From a virus: a stretch of 22,550 nt of DNA. The stretch's first letter is position 1. Every line of letters starts with the position of its first letter. The DNA is taken from the IMG/VR virus record IMGVR_UViG_3300032242_003753, positions 1-22,550 of that record; one strand, written 5' to 3'. A model generated the notes under the pieces. It had not been told where the DNA came from. It made no database searches and saw only the letters and a list, made by a program, of their open reading frames with translations. Positions 21,499 through 22,550 of this stretch are shown piece by piece. Made by a program: the position numbers and the translations under genes.

Positions 21499-21950
21499 CA
21501 CTTTTTCCTTTCTTCATTCAGGAAATAATAATATAAACCCTTTTCACGACCATGAGCTTCAATTTCCCATGGCTGTTCCCAATAATCTATCTTTGCGTGA
21601 TCGTAAACTTTGTTGTTGAACTTGACTTTATGTTTACGCATATAGTCTTTCAACTCGCCCTTAGCGTATTGCTTGAGGTGAACCATCTCATGGGCGAGAG
21701 CTAGAAGCGTTTGCTCCTTGCTTAGGTTTGGGTGAATTGTTATCGTGAAATCTCGAGGTCTATGATTGTCGGTTATCCAGTCACAATAACCGTAAACGTC
21801 ATTACCCATATCTTCGGAATTGAACTCAAGTTCGAGCTCGATTTTTTCGAAAAGTGCTTTACTAAGCAATCTTTTTGCGTAAAAGTTAGCTGCTTTTTTA
21901 CATACAGCAACAGAAACCTTTTTAGGTCTACCGATGGTTTTTATTAGCAT
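21498..21950 (-). CDS. SprT-like zinc metalloprotein
   Basis: A 150-residue SprT-like protein. The central ALAHEMVHLKQYAKGEL (HExxH, about residues 85-101) is the zinc site, with a following KIDYWEQPWEIEAHGREKGL whose Glu in the WEIEAH motif supplies the third ligand. The N-terminal half is the usual helical region (ANFYAKRLLS) followed by beta strands with DFTITIHPNLSKEQTLLALA. SprT/Spartan-type proteases cut proteins crosslinked to DNA; a similar job near replication genes is possible, but phage members are not characterised. I start it at the ATG at 21950 because a GGAGG ribosome-binding site lies five bases before it; an upstream in-frame ATG at 21962 has no site. A late promoter lies just upstream. 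Confidence 0.75.
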   Translation of the reverse strand: MLIKTIGRPKKVSVAVCKKAANFYAKRLLSKALFEKIELELEFNSEDMGNDVYGYCDWITDNHRPRDFTITIHPNLSKEQTLLALAHEMVHLKQYAKGELKDYMRKHKVKFNNKVYDHAKIDYWEQPWEIEAHGREKGLYYYFLNEERKK

Positions 21951-21976
21951 GTCGCCCTCCATCTTAGTGTCTGCTG

Positions 21977-21984
21977 TATTTATA
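21977..21984 (-). promoter_or_regulatory. T4-type late promoter before the SprT-like gene
   Basis: An exact TATAAATA box on the minus strand. It overlaps the TAA stop codon of the gp33-like gene (CTATAAATA). RNA would start near 21971, with about 20 bases before the SprT-like start. The same fusion of stop and late box occurs before the PAAR gene. Confidence 0.65.
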
Positions 21985-22210
21985 GCGGTAACCTAGCGCC
22001 CTTTTTTAGGATGTTAAGATTTTCTGCTTCTTCCTGAATTTTCATTTTGAAGGCAGCATCTTTTTTGATATACGAAGCAACGTACTCAACTTCGATATTA
22101 TTCTTTTCGCACCAGTAAATTACTGCGTCAATGTATTCCATATTTTTGGTTAGGCATAAAGTTTCAATTTCAAAAACAAAATTATTTGTCGTCAGCGTCA
22201 ACATATTCAT
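21980..22210 (-). CDS. 33: gp33-like late transcription coactivator
   Basis: A 76-residue protein resembling T4 gp33 (112 residues), which binds the RNA polymerase beta-flap and links the late sigma gp55 to the sliding clamp. The run from ETLCLTKNMEYIDAVIYWCE to NNIEVEYVASYIKKD and KMKIQEEAENLNILKK aligns well with the T4 gp33 core, in which a G-MSYLEA, EENSI-E, A-FI, EKIQSEA and NLL pattern appears. It lies upstream of gp59 and gp32, as in T4 (33-59-32). The C-terminus ends at GARLPL; the T4 sliding-clamp motif (a final LDFLL) is missing. The start is the first of two in-frame Met codons (MNM) inside the end of the preceding gene. The assignment rests on my own visual alignment. Confidence 0.6.
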   Translation of the reverse strand: MNMLTLTTNNFVFEIETLCLTKNMEYIDAVIYWCEKNNIEVEYVASYIKKDAAFKMKIQEEAENLNILKKGARLPL

Positions 22211-22397
22211 AACCCTTTATCAGCCTAATACCAAAATTGATCATATCGGAAGCGATCAACGTCCCGAAAGTGATGCCACATAGTTCTGCGATGCTAGGGA
22301 ATTTAGCAAGGTAAATCACTCCATAAACAACAAATTGAGATAGGACGATAATAAGAACGCCGACTGGAATGTCTTTGATAGTTTTCACCTTGCTCAT
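22182..22397 (-). CDS. Small membrane protein of unknown function
   Basis: A 71-residue protein with two predicted membrane segments: PVGVLIIVLSQFVVYGVIYL (about residues 11-30) and ELCGITFGTLIASDMINFGI (about 38-57), joined by a short loop, and an acidic C-terminal EYVDADDK. A GGAAAC ribosome-binding site lies just before the ATG. It overlaps the gp33-like gene by 29 bases, so the two are likely co-translated. No family is recognised; a small holin, antiholin or exclusion role is conceivable but unsupported. Confidence 0.6.
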   Translation of the reverse strand: MSKVKTIKDIPVGVLIIVLSQFVVYGVIYLAKFPSIAELCGITFGTLIASDMINFGIRLIKGYEYVDADDK

Positions 22398-22412
22398 ATT
22401 GTTTCCTGAAAA

Positions 22413-22489
22413 TGGCGGTCCCTGAAGGATTCGAACCCTCGACCCACGGAGTAGAAATCCGTTGCTCTATCCAGCTGAGCTAAGGAACC
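22413..22489 (-). tRNA. tRNA-Arg (anticodon UCU)
   Basis: A complete 77-nt cloverleaf on the minus strand. The acceptor stem GGTTCCT pairs with AGGGACC (one G-T pair), the D arm is GCTC-AGCTGGATA-GAGC, the anticodon stem ACGGA pairs with TCCGT around loop TTTCTAC (anticodon TCT at its centre), and the T arm is GAGGG-TTCGAAT-CCTTC. The discriminator base is G and the CCA end is encoded. It reads AGA codons, which are frequent in the neighbouring A-rich genes. Position near the window edge suggests further tRNAs may lie beyond. Confidence 0.95.
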
Positions 22490-22503
22490 ATAAAAGAGAG
22501 GAT

Positions 22504-22531
22504 GGCGGGATTCTGTTTCCACGTTCCCGCC
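22504..22531 (-). other. 7-bp inverted repeat upstream of the tRNA
   Basis: GGCGGGA (22504-22510) and TCCCGCC (22525-22531) form a perfect 7-bp stem with a 14-base loop. On the minus strand it is followed by a T-rich ATCCTCTCTTTTA stretch before the tRNA, so it may be a weak terminator of an upstream transcript or an RNA processing feature. It is too close to the window edge to judge. Confidence 0.4.
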
Positions 22532-22550
22532 GAACGCATGTTAGGCAGCA

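Noticed and set aside
22504-22531. A second tRNA acceptor end (the TCCCGCCA-like bases).
   Set aside because: No T arm with a TTCGAAT-type loop precedes it, so no cloverleaf can be built from the visible bases.
22491-22550. A short minus-strand reading frame (LPNMRSAGTWKQNPAILSFM, then VP and stop) entering from the window edge.
   Set aside because: It stops inside the tRNA-Arg gene and has no recognisable content. The stem-loop in the same bases explains part of the sequence, and the edge prevents further judgement.
1-22550. CRISPR arrays, insertion sequences, homing endonucleases or a defence island.
   Set aside because: No spaced palindromic repeats, terminal inverted repeats, transposase motifs or GIY-YIG/HNH signatures were seen; every long reading frame fits a structural or replication role or is an antisense shadow.

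Overview
The window is a block of late structural and replication-control genes from a contractile-tailed (myovirus) phage of the T4 superfamily. The evidence is the set of recognisable T4-type baseplate proteins (gp25, gp6, gp53, gp48, gp27/gp5-type hub, PAAR tip, gp4, gp26) together with a 33-x-59-32 cluster, T4-type late promoter boxes (TATAAATA) and a phage-style tRNA-Arg. Several families look more like those of environmental T4-like phages (the cyanophage/pelagic or alphaproteobacterial kind) than like enteric T4. The host cannot be named from the sequence.

Left half (1-11725, all minus strand, read right to left): tail tube cap gp48, wedge gp53, hub gp27-like, an OB-fold gp5-like protein, an Ala/Gly/Met-rich protein of unknown role, a beta-helical spike protein, a PAAR tip, an IPT/TIG-domain protein, gp25, gp6, a large 810-aa baseplate protein in the gp7 position, and the first codons of a further baseplate or fibre protein cut by the window edge. 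Genes are packed with TAATG/ATGA overlaps, so this is essentially one assembly operon, with an internal late promoter before the PAAR gene.

Middle (11774-19643, plus strand): a divergent operon driven from a 48-bp intergenic region carries head-completion gp4, a probable gp2-type DNA end protector, a tail-tube-fold protein, gp26, a gp51-like segment apparently expressed by -1 frameshifting at a run of seven T, two long paralogous tail proteins carrying different cell-wall enzymes (a lytic transglycosylase; an M15 peptidase plus a zincin), and a holin with its own late promoter.

Right part (19647-22550, minus strand): gp32 (ssDNA-binding, with its zinc ligands missing), gp59 helicase loader, a small acidic unknown, a SprT-like metalloprotein, a gp33-like late transcription coactivator, a small membrane protein and tRNA-Arg(UCU). 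gp32 has a good sigma70-type promoter and a leader with four AATAC repeats at exact 9-nt spacing. A strong hairpin terminator separates gp32 from the convergent holin.

No obviously foreign mobile element, CRISPR array or defence system was seen. The most interesting signals are the frameshift, the split tail spike without a lysozyme domain, the duplicated tail enzymes, the zinc-less gp32 with its periodic leader, and the repeated overlap of late promoters with stop codons.
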